From Lewinellaceae bacterium (GTDB lineage: Bacteria; Bacteroidota; Bacteroidia; Chitinophagales; Saprospiraceae), in NCBI GenBank assembly GCA_020636375.1, contig JACJXZ010000018.1:164300-228299 (forward strand): a DNA stretch of 64,000 nt. Reading direction: 5' to 3'. The notes beneath the pieces are model-generated. The model searched no databases. It had not been told where the DNA came from and worked only from the letters and a program-made list of their open reading frames with translations. Positions within the stretch are counted from its first letter, which is position 1, and each line of letters opens with the position of its first letter. The position numbers and the translations under genes are program-made. Positions 53,236 to 62,537 of this stretch are shown here, piece after piece.

Positions 53236-54366
53236 ATGCCCTGCTTTTGGGATGCCCGCAAAAAAAGGCAGCCGAACGAGGTTTTTCCGCAGCCGAACCG
53301 GAAGTTGAAGGCTACTTGCTTGGAGGTAAGCGAACAACCCCGTATTTTCCGCACCGAATTCAAACCAACCGATTTGAGGGAATATACGCTTCGCCAGAAC
53401 GTCCGCATGCAAACCCTGGCCCTGGTGATGGGCTTCGGGCTGATGGGCATCAAATTCCTGGCCTGGTGGATCACCAATTCCAACGCCATACTCACCGACG
53501 CCCTGGAGAGCATCATCAACGTCGTAGCGGCGGCCTTCGGCCTGTTCAGCCTCCTGCTGGCGGCCAAGCCACGGGACAGCAACCACCCCTACGGCCACGG
53601 CAAGGTGGAGTTCATCTCGGCGGGCTTCGAAGGGGCGCTCATTTTCCTGGCGGGTTTTGCCATCTGGTTCAAGGCCGGTTATAATATCTTCTACCCACAG
53701 CCGCTTTACCAGCTGGGCCTCGGCCTGGCGCTCGCCGCCTTTGCCGGGCTGGTCAACTTCGGCCTTGGCCATTACCTGGAGCGCCGGGGCGTGCATGCCA
53801 ACTCCCTGATCATGGAAGCCAGCGGCAAGCACCTCAAATCCGACGCCTACTCCTCCGCCGGCCTGCTGATCGGGCTGGGGCTGGTGCTGATCACCGGCAT
53901 ACCACTGCTCGACAACCTGCTGGCCATCCTGTTCGGGGGCATCATCATGTTCACCGGCTACCAACTGGTGCGCCGGTCGGTCGCCGGCATTATGGACGAG
54001 GCGGACTACCAACTCATCGACGACATGGTGGCCACCCTGCAGCGCCACCGCCGCGATTGCTGGATCGACGTCCACAACTTCCGGGTGATCAAATACGGGC
54101 CCACCTTGCACATCGATTGCCACATGACCGTGCCCTGGTACTACGATACCCGCCGCTCCCACGCCGAGGTCAAAAACTTCGAAGACCTGCTCAAAGCCAA
54201 CAGCTCCGTCCCCGTCGAGTTCTTCATCCATGCCGACCCCTGCGACCCGCCCCGCAACTGCGGCATCTGCCAGATGAAAGGCTGCCCGGAACGGCAGGCG
54301 CCCAGCGAACTGAAGGTGGAGTGGACCCTGGAAAACATCATGAAGAACGCACAGCATGAAGTATAA
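53236..54366 (+). CDS. Cation diffusion facilitator (CDF) metal transporter
   Basis: CDF proteins export Zn, Fe, Mn or Co in exchange for protons. Six helices are present from about residue 60. Metal-binding motifs are in AILTDALESIINVVA (a TDxxxx site with Glu in place of the usual second Asp) and SGKHLKSDAYSSAG (HxxxD). YGHGKVEFISAGFEG is typical of the family. The C-terminal cytoplasmic domain ends with a Cys-rich segment DPCDPPRNCGICQMKGCP, unusual for CDF proteins and a possible metal site. The start is uncertain: a TTG at residue 29 could be used, since the first 28 residues look like non-coding sequence. Confidence 0.9.
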   Translation: MPCFWDARKKRQPNEVFPQPNRKLKATCLEVSEQPRIFRTEFKPTDLREYTLRQNVRMQTLALVMGFGLMGIKFLAWWITNSNAILTDALESIINVVAAAFGLFSLLLAAKPRDSNHPYGHGKVEFISAGFEGALIFLAGFAIWFKAGYNIFYPQPLYQLGLGLALAAFAGLVNFGLGHYLERRGVHANSLIMEASGKHLKSDAYSSAGLLIGLGLVLITGIPLLDNLLAILFGGIIMFTGYQLVRRSVAGIMDEADYQLIDDMVATLQRHRRDCWIDVHNFRVIKYGPTLHIDCHMTVPWYYDTRRSHAEVKNFEDLLKANSSVPVEFFIHADPCDPPRNCGICQMKGCPERQAPSELKVEWTLENIMKNAQHEV

Positions 54367-54378
54367 CTGCAATTTCCA

Positions 54379-54386
54379 TACTTTTG
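54379..54386 (+). promoter_or_regulatory. TAnnTTTG -7 element before recF
   Basis: TACTTTTG lies at 54379-54386, 19 bases before the preferred recF start. No -33 TTTG is seen. It would place the transcript start near 54392, after the earliest candidate TTG at 54384. Confidence 0.4.
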
Positions 54387-54404
54387 CAGGAAAGCCACAA
54401 TACT

Positions 54405-55517
54405 TTGCAGCTCGACTCCTTCATTCTGGCCAATTTCAAGAACTATGCCCACCAGCGCATCGAATGCTCGCCCGGGCTGACCTGCTTCATCGGCAGGAAC
54501 GGCATGGGCAAGACCAACCTGCTGGACGCCATCTACTACCTGTGTATGGGGAAGAGCTATTTCAACATGCCGGACAGCCTGGCGGTGAACCACGGCGCCG
54601 GCTTCTTCCGCCTGGAAGGGCATTTCGTCAAAGAAGGGAAAACGGAACGGATCGTTGCCAAGGTCATCCCCCGCAAAAAGAAAGAACTGGAGCGCAACGG
54701 AACCCCCTACCGCCGCCTCTCCGAACACGTCGGCCTGCTGCCCGTCGTGATGATCGCCCCCGACGACACCAACCTGATCAACGAAGGAAGCGAGACGCGG
54801 CGCCGCTTCCTGGACAATACCCTTTCCCAGTTCGACAACCACTACCTGCAGCAGCTGATCACCTACGGCAAAGTGCTGCAGCAGCGAAATGCCCTGCTCA
54901 AACAGTTCGGGGAGAATGGTGGGTACAATTCCGCCCTGGTCGAAGCGTACGACCGCCAGATGGCCGGCCCGGCGCAGGCCATCTACAGCCGCCGGAAGGA
55001 ATTCATGGCGCCTTTCCGGCAACTGCTCCGGCAACTGTACCGGGATATTTCCGGCGAGGCGGAAGAGGTGGATTGCCAATACGTGTCGAAGATGGAGCAG
55101 GCCCCGATCGGCGTGCTGCTGCGGGAGGCCGCAGAAAAAGACCGGGTGCTGCAGCGCACGACCGCCGGCCCGCACAAGGACGACCTGGAGTTCACCATCG
55201 GCGGCTACCCGCTCAAGCGCTTCGCCTCCCAGGGGCAGCTCAAGTCTTTTGTCCTGGCCCTGAAACTGGCGCAGTACCGGCAACTGATGGAAAAAAAAAG
55301 CGTGCCTCCCATACTGCTCCTCGATGACATTTTTGATAAATTGGACCACGACCGGGCCAACCACCTCCTGAGCCTGCTGATGCAGGGAGACTTCGGGCAG
55401 GTATTCGTCACCGATACGGACGAGGAGCGCCTGGAAGCGATTATCGGGAAATTTAACCGGCAGTACCTGAAATACCGGATCGAGAACGGGACCGCCCACA
55501 AAATCAACGGCGCATGA
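54405..55517 (+). CDS. recF: DNA replication and repair protein RecF
   Basis: RecF loads RecA at gaps in single-stranded DNA. The Walker A motif is FIGRNGMGKTNLLDAI, the signature region GPHKDDLEFTIGGYPL and KRFASQGQLKSFVLALKLAQ, and the Walker B motif ILLLDDIFDKLD. I chose the TTG at 54405 as the start: it aligns with the first Met of other RecF proteins (MQLDSFILANFKNY), while the TTG at 54384 falls inside a likely -7 promoter element. The DUF721 gene overlaps by four bases. No dnaA or dnaN is in the window. Confidence 0.94.
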   Translation: MQLDSFILANFKNYAHQRIECSPGLTCFIGRNGMGKTNLLDAIYYLCMGKSYFNMPDSLAVNHGAGFFRLEGHFVKEGKTERIVAKVIPRKKKELERNGTPYRRLSEHVGLLPVVMIAPDDTNLINEGSETRRRFLDNTLSQFDNHYLQQLITYGKVLQQRNALLKQFGENGGYNSALVEAYDRQMAGPAQAIYSRRKEFMAPFRQLLRQLYRDISGEAEEVDCQYVSKMEQAPIGVLLREAAEKDRVLQRTTAGPHKDDLEFTIGGYPLKRFASQGQLKSFVLALKLAQYRQLMEKKSVPPILLLDDIFDKLDHDRANHLLSLLMQGDFGQVFVTDTDEERLEAIIGKFNRQYLKYRIENGTAHKINGA

Positions 55518-55810
55518 GCGACAAGCCGAACAACGAAATGACCCTCAAGCAGGCCCTCCAGGCCATGATCGAACACTACCGGCTCCGGGGCAAGCTCAAC
55601 CAGAGCCGCATCAAATCGCTCTGGGCACAGCTCATGGGCCCTTCCATCGCCGGCTATACCAAAGAAATCCGCCTGTCCAAAAACAAACTGTATATCACCA
55701 TCGAATCGGCGCCGCTGCGGCAGGAACTCTCCTACGGCCGGGAAAAGATCAGGAAAATGCTCAATGAGAAACTGGGAGGGGAGTATATAGAGGAGGTGGT
55801 GATCCGGTAG
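55514..55810 (+). CDS. DUF721 / DciA-like protein
   Basis: The 98-residue protein carries the DUF721 core: LNQSRIKSLWAQLMGPSIAG and YTKEIRLSKNKLYITIESAP, followed by LRQELSYGREKIRKMLNEKL. The DUF721 domain is shared with DciA, which helps load the replicative helicase in many bacteria lacking DnaC; in Bacteroidota this short version is often next to recF. The start ATG overlaps the recF stop codon (ATGA), so translation is coupled. No further gene follows in the operon. Confidence 0.9.
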   Translation: MSDKPNNEMTLKQALQAMIEHYRLRGKLNQSRIKSLWAQLMGPSIAGYTKEIRLSKNKLYITIESAPLRQELSYGREKIRKMLNEKLGGEYIEEVVIR

Positions 55811-55811
55811 G

Positions 55812-55866
55812 CAGGTTGTCAGTTGTTGGTTACCCGTTCAACGAACAACCAACAACTAACAACTGC
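55812..55866. repeat. Heptamer words (cagttgttggttacc-type)
   Basis: Immediately after the DUF721 stop the words cagttgttggtt and then aacaaccaacaactaacaac form a small hairpin. The class also appears at 47525, 52501 and 62718. Confidence 0.7.
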
Positions 55867-55876
55867 CCCGAAACTT

Positions 55877-56381
55877 TAGTGCCGCAGGTTGAAAAATAAT
55901 AAAAACATGTTTTGTTCGCGAGAGACTGTGTCTCGATGCGGGATAATGAGTAAGTCTCCGACTTACGTCAGCAATTTCTCCTGTAGAGCATGCACGTATC
56001 GCCACAAAAATTTATCCGGCTCAAAGAGACGGACACAAAGGCACCAAATCCGCACTAAATTTAGTGCGGATTTGGTGGTTTAGTGCCCGTCTGGTCAGCC
56101 GGGTAAACTTTCGTGGCATCCTCTCGCCGCGTGCGCACCTTACATGAGAAACTACTGGACTTACGTGGATAAGAAGGCCAGAAATACGCAAGTCGGAGAC
56201 TTGCAAGTTGAACCGCATCGCGTCATAGACGCTCGCGAACAGAAGAGGCCTTATAAGTATTCAACCTGCCGCCCTACTGGTCCGCTGCATTAAGTGTATT
56301 CGCGGACTTGGAAAGCCTGCCCCGATTTTTGTCGGAGTCTGCGCTCCAGGTTGCAAAATAAGTTTTCAACCTGCGGCACTA
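55877..56381. repeat. Nested inverted-repeat island
   Basis: At least five pairs of inverted arms are nested around one centre. From outside inward: tagtgccgcaggttgaaaa (55877-55895) with its complement at 56363-56381, 19 of 19; gttcgcgag (55914) with ctcgcgaac (56232-56240) and cgatgcgg (55934) with ccgcatcg (56213); aagtctccgactt (55952-55964) with aagtcggagactt (56190-56202), perfect; gccac (56001) with gtggc (56113); and the central perfect palindrome accaaatccgcactaaa / tttagtgcggatttggt (56042-56075). No gene fits inside. It occupies the whole gap between the recF operon and the S8 protease gene, which converge. Confidence 0.9.
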
Positions 56382-56395
56382 TCGTTCCGGAGGCC

Positions 56396-58087
56396 CTACG
56401 GCACCGCCACCGATTTCTTATCCTGCTTTTGTTCTTCAGCACTGCTGCCTGCCGCCGTGCCGGAAGCGCCTCCTTTCTTCTTCCCTTTCACCTGGCTGGC
56501 TAGTTTGACGGCTTCATAAACGTTGACGATGCCGCCGGTAACGCTGAGCTGGCCGAACGGCACCAGCATCTTGGATCCCGGTTCCTGGACCTTCTTGTTC
56601 TGCCGCACTGCCGATTCCATGATCACCTGCTTGACCTGCTGAGCGGTCAGGTCGGGGAAATAGGAGCGGACCACCGCCGCCACGCCGGCGACCACCGGCG
56701 CCGCCATGCTGGTACCCTGCTGGTTTTCGTACCCGTTGAACGGCGTTGTGGAGTAGATCGCCATCCCCGGGGCAAAGACGTCGACAAAATCGGGGCTGTA
56801 GTTGGAGAAGGGCGCGACCAGGGTCTCGTCGTCCTTCCAGTTGAGGGCCCCCACTTCGATCCAGTTCTCGGCGTATTTCGGGCCGAACAGCCCCAGGAAG
56901 CCGCCGCGCTTTTCGAATTTGTCGGTGGGGAAGTTGTTCTCGTCGCTGATCAGCTTATTGTCGTTGCCGGCGGCATGGACGATCAGCACGTCGTTCTTCA
57001 GCGCGTATCTGACAGCTTCGTCCACCACGTCCTTGCGGGGCGAAGCGCCTTTGCCGAAGCTCATGTTGATTACCGAAGCGCCGTTGTCGACGGCATAGAT
57101 GATGGCGGCGGCGACGTCCTTGTCGCGCTCGTCTCCGTCGGGGACGGTCCGGACGGACATGATCCGTACGTTATCCGCCACGCCGCTCATCCCCAGGCCG
57201 TTGTCGCGCTTGGCAGCTACGATGCCGGCGACATGCGTGCCGTGCTTGGCGTCGGGGCCGCGCACGTCGTTGTTGCCGTAGTTTCGGTCGTAGGGGTCGG
57301 AGAAATCGTCGCCGACCTCGGAGCGGGGGTCAAACTCCAGGTTGTAATGGTATTGGTACTCGGCGGCGAGGTGCTCGGCGTAGTCGTTGATGTCGGTTTG
57401 CAACTGCTCGAAAGTCTGCCCTTCCTGCATGAGGGCCTGGGCCATCTGCGCGGAGTACATCAGCAGGGGGTTGTCGGATTCGAATGCCGCCAGGTCTTCC
57501 AGCGAGATCACGTCCTTGCCGATCTCCTCGGCCAGGGCGTTGATGGCGGTAGCTATCGCTACGAAAGTGCCGGCCTCTTCTTCCAGCTCCGAGCGCTTGT
57601 CTTCGATCACCTTGCCGTACTCCTGGTATGTCTTGTACAGCTCTTTCTCTTTTTTGGAAAGGCTTTCCGGGCTTTTGCCGCCGAACATCCGGTCGTATTT
57701 GCGGTACAGGCGCGTCACTTCCAGGTTGTCGTACTGGATGTTCTCCCCGTTTTTGTTGCCGAGGAAGTTCCAGCCGTGAATGTCGTCGACATAACCGTTA
57801 TTGTCGTCATCCAATCCATTGCCGTCGACTTCATCCTCGTTGACCCACATGATATCCTTCAGGTCTTCGTGTTCGTAGTCCACGCCGGAATCCAGGATGG
57901 CCACGATTACTGTTTTGCCTTTTTTGCCGGCAAGCAGTTGCTCGTAGGTTCTCTCGGTACTCACTCCCGGCACCTGGTCCTCCGAGGGGTCCAGGTTAAA
58001 CCAATTCTTCGGAGCGCTGGTCTGGGCAAACGCCAAAGTAAAGCACAGCATCAGGCTGCCGGCCGTCATTATTCTTCTCAGATTCAT
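56396..58087 (-). CDS. S8 (subtilisin-like) serine protease with a large insert
   Basis: The start at 58087 gives a normal signal peptide (MNLRRIMTAGSLMLCFTLAF, AQ); an ATG 96 bases upstream adds unlikely sequence. The catalytic triad is complete: Asp in VAILDSGVDYEHEDL, His in KHGTHVAGIVAAK and Ser in QGTSMAAPVVAGVAA, with the oxyanion Asn in VHAAGNDNK. The Asp and His are about 215 residues apart, several times the usual distance; the insert (RLYRKYDRMFGGK to LEFDPRSEV) is charged and helical. The C-terminus is a Lys/Gly/Ala/Ser-rich tail without a clear sorting domain, so it may stay in the periplasm. Confidence 0.93.
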   Translation of the reverse strand: MNLRRIMTAGSLMLCFTLAFAQTSAPKNWFNLDPSEDQVPGVSTERTYEQLLAGKKGKTVIVAILDSGVDYEHEDLKDIMWVNEDEVDGNGLDDDNNGYVDDIHGWNFLGNKNGENIQYDNLEVTRLYRKYDRMFGGKSPESLSKKEKELYKTYQEYGKVIEDKRSELEEEAGTFVAIATAINALAEEIGKDVISLEDLAAFESDNPLLMYSAQMAQALMQEGQTFEQLQTDINDYAEHLAAEYQYHYNLEFDPRSEVGDDFSDPYDRNYGNNDVRGPDAKHGTHVAGIVAAKRDNGLGMSGVADNVRIMSVRTVPDGDERDKDVAAAIIYAVDNGASVINMSFGKGASPRKDVVDEAVRYALKNDVLIVHAAGNDNKLISDENNFPTDKFEKRGGFLGLFGPKYAENWIEVGALNWKDDETLVAPFSNYSPDFVDVFAPGMAIYSTTPFNGYENQQGTSMAAPVVAGVAAVVRSYFPDLTAQQVKQVIMESAVRQNKKVQEPGSKMLVPFGQLSVTGGIVNVYEAVKLASQVKGKKKGGASGTAAGSSAEEQKQDKKSVAVP

Positions 58088-58341
58088 CAAATGCAAAGTT
58101 TTGCTTAAAGATTTTAATGTAATATAAACCTCAAAAAACAAGTTGCCGCCGAAATGCAGAACGACAACTTGTTTTCTGGCCACTACTATGATGCAATAAT
58201 AAGCCCCGATCCCTTAAAAATGGGGGCACAAAATTGCAAATAATTAAAATTGAAACGAGATCAGGAAGGGTAATAGGCGACTATTTTAACGTCATGCCTT
58301 CGGCGATAGTTGCGCAGGCAACGGTTTTTTTTGCCGCCGGA

Positions 58342-61263
58342 TCAGCGGAGCAGCGTCACGTCGCCGCTGCGCCCGACCTCCGCCGCGCCGCTGTCGCAAC
58401 CGGCGAGCCTGGCCCGCGCTGTCCAGAAATACACCTCGGAGGGGGCGGCTTTCCCGCCGACGGCGCCGTCCCACCCCGCTTCCGGGCGGCGGCTCTCAAA
58501 AACCTTCTGCCCGAAGCGGTTGAAAATCGCCAGATGATAGCCTTCAATGCCGGCCGCCGAGCCTTCCACCGGCAGGAAACGGTCATTAATGCCGTCGCCG
58601 TTGGGCGTGAAAGCATTGGGGAATACCAGGAAATTGTCGAGATCAGCCTCATCGAAAACCGTGAACTGACGATGTAAAGTCTGGCAGCGGCTGACGATCT
58701 TAAGCGTATACCGGCCGCCTTCGGTTAATTTTTGTATCGGCCCCAGGGGAAGGCCCTGCCCCCAGAGGTACTCGATGTCCTCGCCCTGGCTGTCGACGGT
58801 GGCGTCCACCAATAGCGTATCCCCGCAAATGCGGAATTCATCCGGCAGGGAAAGGCTGAATGGCTCAACCAGGCCAATCTCTACCTCCTGTTCGGCCAGG
58901 CAGCCGTCCTGGCTTTTTACATAAACCCGCCTTCGCCCGCTCGTCAGGTTGCCGACGACGGAGGCGGGGACGTAAACGGCCCCGTCCGCCGAAAAGGAAT
59001 ACGGCGGCTGCCCGCCGCTGACGTCCTCAAAAATGACCTTGCCCGACGGCATGGAAAAGCAGGAAGGCTCTGTCCGCGCCGTAAAAGCGATGCCTTCGGA
59101 GGGAAAAGCAACGACCGTATCCCGCCCGGCGCAGCCGTTGCGCTGGTTGACAACCGTCAGGTAATACGTTCCGGGCGCTTCGGCGATCAGCGTCGGATCA
59201 GAGGTGGTCACAACGCTGTCCGGCCCCGCCCACCGGTACAGGATATCCGGCCCGGCAGCGCTGTTGCCGGCGTGGATGGCGCCCCGCCCGTTGCAGGCCA
59301 GGTGGATATCCGGCCCGGCGTCGGCGGCCGGGGGCACCCGGTCAGGAAGGACCTCAACATCGGCCGTGTCGGCACAGCCCGGCCCGGGCCGGCGGACGAG
59401 CAGGCGGTACTGCCCGGGCATATCAACCACGGGAAATGGCTCAAACCGGTTGCTGTCCGTTATGCCCGGCCCGGCCCACAGGTATGTCACGCCGGCGCCC
59501 TGGCTGAGCCCGGCCCCGCCGAGAACGACGGTAGAGTCCAGGCAATTCAGGACGAACGGCCCGCCGGCATCCGCGACGGGCGCCCCGTCCAGCACGACGA
59601 CATCCTGCACGGACCGGCAGCCGGAGACAGGTTCCAGGGCGACGAAGCGGGCCAGCCCGGTATCGCAAACCGTCACAGCGGGCCCTTCCTGGAGCAATTG
59701 GCCGGCAGCGTCCTGCCATTCCAGATCCGGAGCAAGCCCGAGGTTGTTGGCGGCTGCCCCTTCCAGGGAAACGCAGTGGGTCTGGCAATCCAGGAAAGCC
59801 GTATCGGCCGCCGCCGCCGCCAGGCCTACGCAGGGGCAGGCGTCGCCGGACAGGCGCAGGGCGCAGTTGTCCTGGTCGGAAAAGAGGATGGAATAACCTT
59901 CGGAAATGGGCAGGGGATCGCTGGTGAAAACCGAATCCGTCAGCGTGCCGCTCAGCCCCTGGAACTGGTAAGGCGGGCGGCCGCCGTCCAGCCGGACGGC
60001 CAGAGCGTAAAAGGTGTCCTGGCACAGCGGATAGGCCACCCCGGCGGAGAGCTGCGGCAGGAAAACGTATTCGGCGGGCGGGCAATCGAAAACCGGGGGC
60101 CGGGGCTGCCCGAGCAGGTCTATGCTCAGGTTCAGCCCGCCGCCGCAGCAGGTGTCTACGACGTTGAAGCCCACATGAGTGATGGTGTCGACGCCCCACT
60201 CCTCCGTCCACTGCAGGCCAATGCTGTCGAGGGCAGAAATGGAAACCGTATCGCCCCGGTAATTGACCTGGAAAAAATCGAAGCCGGCAGCATAGAGGCG
60301 CGGCGACGGCCGGGCCACTACCAGGTACAGGGAATCGTCCTGCATGAAGGAGGTGGTGTCCTGCAGCGGTATGGGGATGCCTGTGCCGGCGTGCAGCGCC
60401 CACTGGCCGCCGGTTCGCACGGGCAGCACCACGGTGGTGGTGTCATAGAGGGTATCATAGCACCAGGGCGGGGCGTTGAGGCAGTTTTCGGGCAGGGGGC
60501 AGGCCTCGCCGCTGCCGGCAATGGCCTGCCGGACCACCTGCTGGATCATGGCGGGATATTCATTAACGAGAATCTCGCCGGTGAGAGAATCCGTTTGGAG
60601 GAAAGCACTCTGCGGCACTTGTATGGTATCCAGGATATTGCCGGTGAGGTTTTCGCTTTGGAACAGGATTTGTTCCGCCACGCAGCTGTCCCCGCCGATA
60701 GTTTCCGCTGTCAGCCGGGAAGCGCTGCACAGCCCCCCTACGACGAAGGTCCACACGGGGTCGGGCTGCTGGCCTGCCTCGATGCTGTTCCGGCAGTTGA
60801 TGGTATCGCCGGCCGGGCAGGCGGAAGGCGGGTAAGCAATGGTAACATCCATGAACAAATCGTAAATGGCCTGCGCAGGGTTTTCGAAGGAAAGGGCTAC
60901 CGTGTCGGCGGCCAGGCAGAGGGTATCCAGGAGGAGCGTCGTGTCGATGATCAGGACGGGTTCGGTGGCCAGGGTGTCCAGCCTCCAGGTAGTATCCACC
61001 TCGATAATATGGTACCGGAAGGAATAGGCGCCGCATTCCGTCACGGTAACGCTGGTGGTGCTGTCGTTTATCCGGAAAAAGTCGGCCGGCCCGGGCGCTG
61101 CGGAGCAATCCACCGCCCAGCCGCCGCCCGGCGGGAAGGCGTAGAGGTTGGCGGCAAAGCCGCAGATGAACGTATCGGCCCGGGCCTGCACGGGGCAATC
61201 CTGCCCGCAGAGGGCGGGCAAGCAGGCAAAAAGGAAGAAACAGAGCGGCAGGTTTGTCTTCAT
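58342..61263 (-). CDS. Large secreted protein with gliding-motility-type (CHU_C, T9SS type B) C-terminus
   Basis: The 973-residue protein has a signal peptide (FFLFACLPALCGQ). It is made of Ig/PKD-like beta-domains with many Cys pairs and repeats of the pattern DAGGPFVLNCLDSTVVLGGA and DAGPDIHLACNGRGAIHAGN. The last 90 residues match the CHU_C domain: LVFPNAFTPNGDGINDRFLP, IEGYHLAIFNRFGQKVFES, GWDGAVGGK and VYFWTARARLAGCDS. Such proteins are secreted by T9SS and attached to the cell surface, where they act in adhesion or cell-cell contact. Ligand unknown. The Ser/Thr- and Pro-rich linkers are typical. Confidence 0.9.
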   Translation of the reverse strand: MKTNLPLCFFLFACLPALCGQDCPVQARADTFICGFAANLYAFPPGGGWAVDCSAAPGPADFFRINDSTTSVTVTECGAYSFRYHIIEVDTTWRLDTLATEPVLIIDTTLLLDTLCLAADTVALSFENPAQAIYDLFMDVTIAYPPSACPAGDTINCRNSIEAGQQPDPVWTFVVGGLCSASRLTAETIGGDSCVAEQILFQSENLTGNILDTIQVPQSAFLQTDSLTGEILVNEYPAMIQQVVRQAIAGSGEACPLPENCLNAPPWCYDTLYDTTTVVLPVRTGGQWALHAGTGIPIPLQDTTSFMQDDSLYLVVARPSPRLYAAGFDFFQVNYRGDTVSISALDSIGLQWTEEWGVDTITHVGFNVVDTCCGGGLNLSIDLLGQPRPPVFDCPPAEYVFLPQLSAGVAYPLCQDTFYALAVRLDGGRPPYQFQGLSGTLTDSVFTSDPLPISEGYSILFSDQDNCALRLSGDACPCVGLAAAAADTAFLDCQTHCVSLEGAAANNLGLAPDLEWQDAAGQLLQEGPAVTVCDTGLARFVALEPVSGCRSVQDVVVLDGAPVADAGGPFVLNCLDSTVVLGGAGLSQGAGVTYLWAGPGITDSNRFEPFPVVDMPGQYRLLVRRPGPGCADTADVEVLPDRVPPAADAGPDIHLACNGRGAIHAGNSAAGPDILYRWAGPDSVVTTSDPTLIAEAPGTYYLTVVNQRNGCAGRDTVVAFPSEGIAFTARTEPSCFSMPSGKVIFEDVSGGQPPYSFSADGAVYVPASVVGNLTSGRRRVYVKSQDGCLAEQEVEIGLVEPFSLSLPDEFRICGDTLLVDATVDSQGEDIEYLWGQGLPLGPIQKLTEGGRYTLKIVSRCQTLHRQFTVFDEADLDNFLVFPNAFTPNGDGINDRFLPVEGSAAGIEGYHLAIFNRFGQKVFESRRPEAGWDGAVGGKAAPSEVYFWTARARLAGCDSGAAEVGRSGDVTLLR

Positions 61264-61700
61264 CGGGCTATTTTAAGTTGCCGAAAGAAGATGGGCTGTC
61301 CTGGCTTCTATTGCAAGGCTGGTTTCGGGAGGGCTGCTTTCTGCTTCGTGAGTGGGTGGGGTTGCTGAGTAACGGGAGGTTGAGGCTGAGGTTGAGGTTG
61401 AGGCTGCCAGAGCTACGGCCCTGCCGGGCGCGATTCCTTTTTGTACCGCTTGCTCGGTTTTAGGCCTTAGGCTGTAGGTTTTAGGGGCAACCCAGGCCTA
61501 ATCGGGCTTTCAATAGGCACCTAACGCCCAAAACCTAACACCTAAATCCTCCCAACACCGGAGGGGGCACGATTTAGCATCGCGCCCGCCCTGCCTCTTA
61601 ACCTCAGCCTCTACCTTAACCTCAAAAATCCGCCAAATCCACGAAAATCCACGTCCTATCTCCCTAAATATCCCTATTTTCCCGCCCACAAGGAATCGGA
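61264..61700. other. Gene-free gap of inverted word tracts
   Basis: I see no gene. Words of the type ggttgaggctgaggttgagg near 61378 have inverted counterparts (cctcagcctctaccttaacc) near 61600. Words of the type taggctgtaggttttagg near 61470 have counterparts (cccaaaacctaacacctaaa) near 61527. The arms are again nested. A further run (aatccgccaaatccacgaaa) resembles the CACGAAA class. Confidence 0.6.
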
Positions 61701-62537
61701 ATGAACTGGATCGCCATACACCTCAGGTTGGTTTGGAAGTACCTGCAGTACTACCGGCGGGCGGAGACGCGCTACGGCTTGCACTCCCCTTTCGTGTACG
61801 AGCTGGTGGAAAAAACGCTGGAAGACAAGCGCACCTTCTACGCCTTCCCCATCATTGAAAGCCTGCGGGGGTTGTTGTTGCGGGACGACACCCGGATCGC
61901 CGTCGCCGACCATGGCGCCGGCTCGAAGGTGGAGGGTTCTTCCCGGCGGACGGTGCGCAGCCTGGCCCGCCACAGCGCTGTCAGCCCGGCCACCGGGCGG
62001 CTGTTGTTCCGGCTGGTGCATTTCATCAAGCCCGCTACCCTGCTGGAGCTGGGCACGTCGCTGGGCATTTCCACCGCCTACCAGGCCGCCGCCGCCCTCC
62101 ATGCCCCTTTTATCACCATCGAAGGCTGCCCGGCGACGGCGGCTCTGGCGCAGCAGCACCTCCGGCAATTGAACCTGCCCAACGTCCAACTGCTCGCCGG
62201 CACCTTCCGGGAAAAACTGCCCGAAGCGCTGCGGGAGCTAAAGCGCCTGGACTACCTCTACCTCGACGGCGACCACCGCCGGGGGGCGACCCTTGAATAT
62301 TTCGGGCAATGCCTTCCCTACGCCCATGCCGGTAGTGTCTTTGTGATCGCCGACATCTACTGGTCGGCAGAGATGGAGGAGGCCTGGGCCGCCATGCGCA
62401 GCCACCCCCGGGTGAGCCTGTCGGTGGACCTGTTTCACCTCGGGCTGCTGTTCTTCCGGGAGGAGCAGCGGGAGCAGGAGCATTTTACGGTTGTCCGGTC
62501 GGGGTGGAAGCCCTGGAGGATGGGTTTTTTTGGTTGA
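61701..62537 (+). CDS. SAM-dependent O-methyltransferase-like protein
   Basis: The Rossmann-type SAM site is ATLLELGTSLGISTAYQAAA near residue 115, followed by the acidic ITIEGCPATAALAQQHL and YLYLDGDHRRGATLEY with a likely metal-binding Asp. This places it near the class of cation-dependent O-methyltransferases (methyltransferase_24 type). The N-terminal 100 residues are a charged helical extension (RYGLHSPFVYELVEKTL). Substrate unknown. The stop codon TGA lies inside the first ttgattgg unit of the next tract, so repeat growth could alter the C-terminus. Confidence 0.85.
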   Translation: MNWIAIHLRLVWKYLQYYRRAETRYGLHSPFVYELVEKTLEDKRTFYAFPIIESLRGLLLRDDTRIAVADHGAGSKVEGSSRRTVRSLARHSAVSPATGRLLFRLVHFIKPATLLELGTSLGISTAYQAAAALHAPFITIEGCPATAALAQQHLRQLNLPNVQLLAGTFREKLPEALRELKRLDYLYLDGDHRRGATLEYFGQCLPYAHAGSVFVIADIYWSAEMEEAWAAMRSHPRVSLSVDLFHLGLLFFREEQREQEHFTVVRSGWKPWRMGFFG

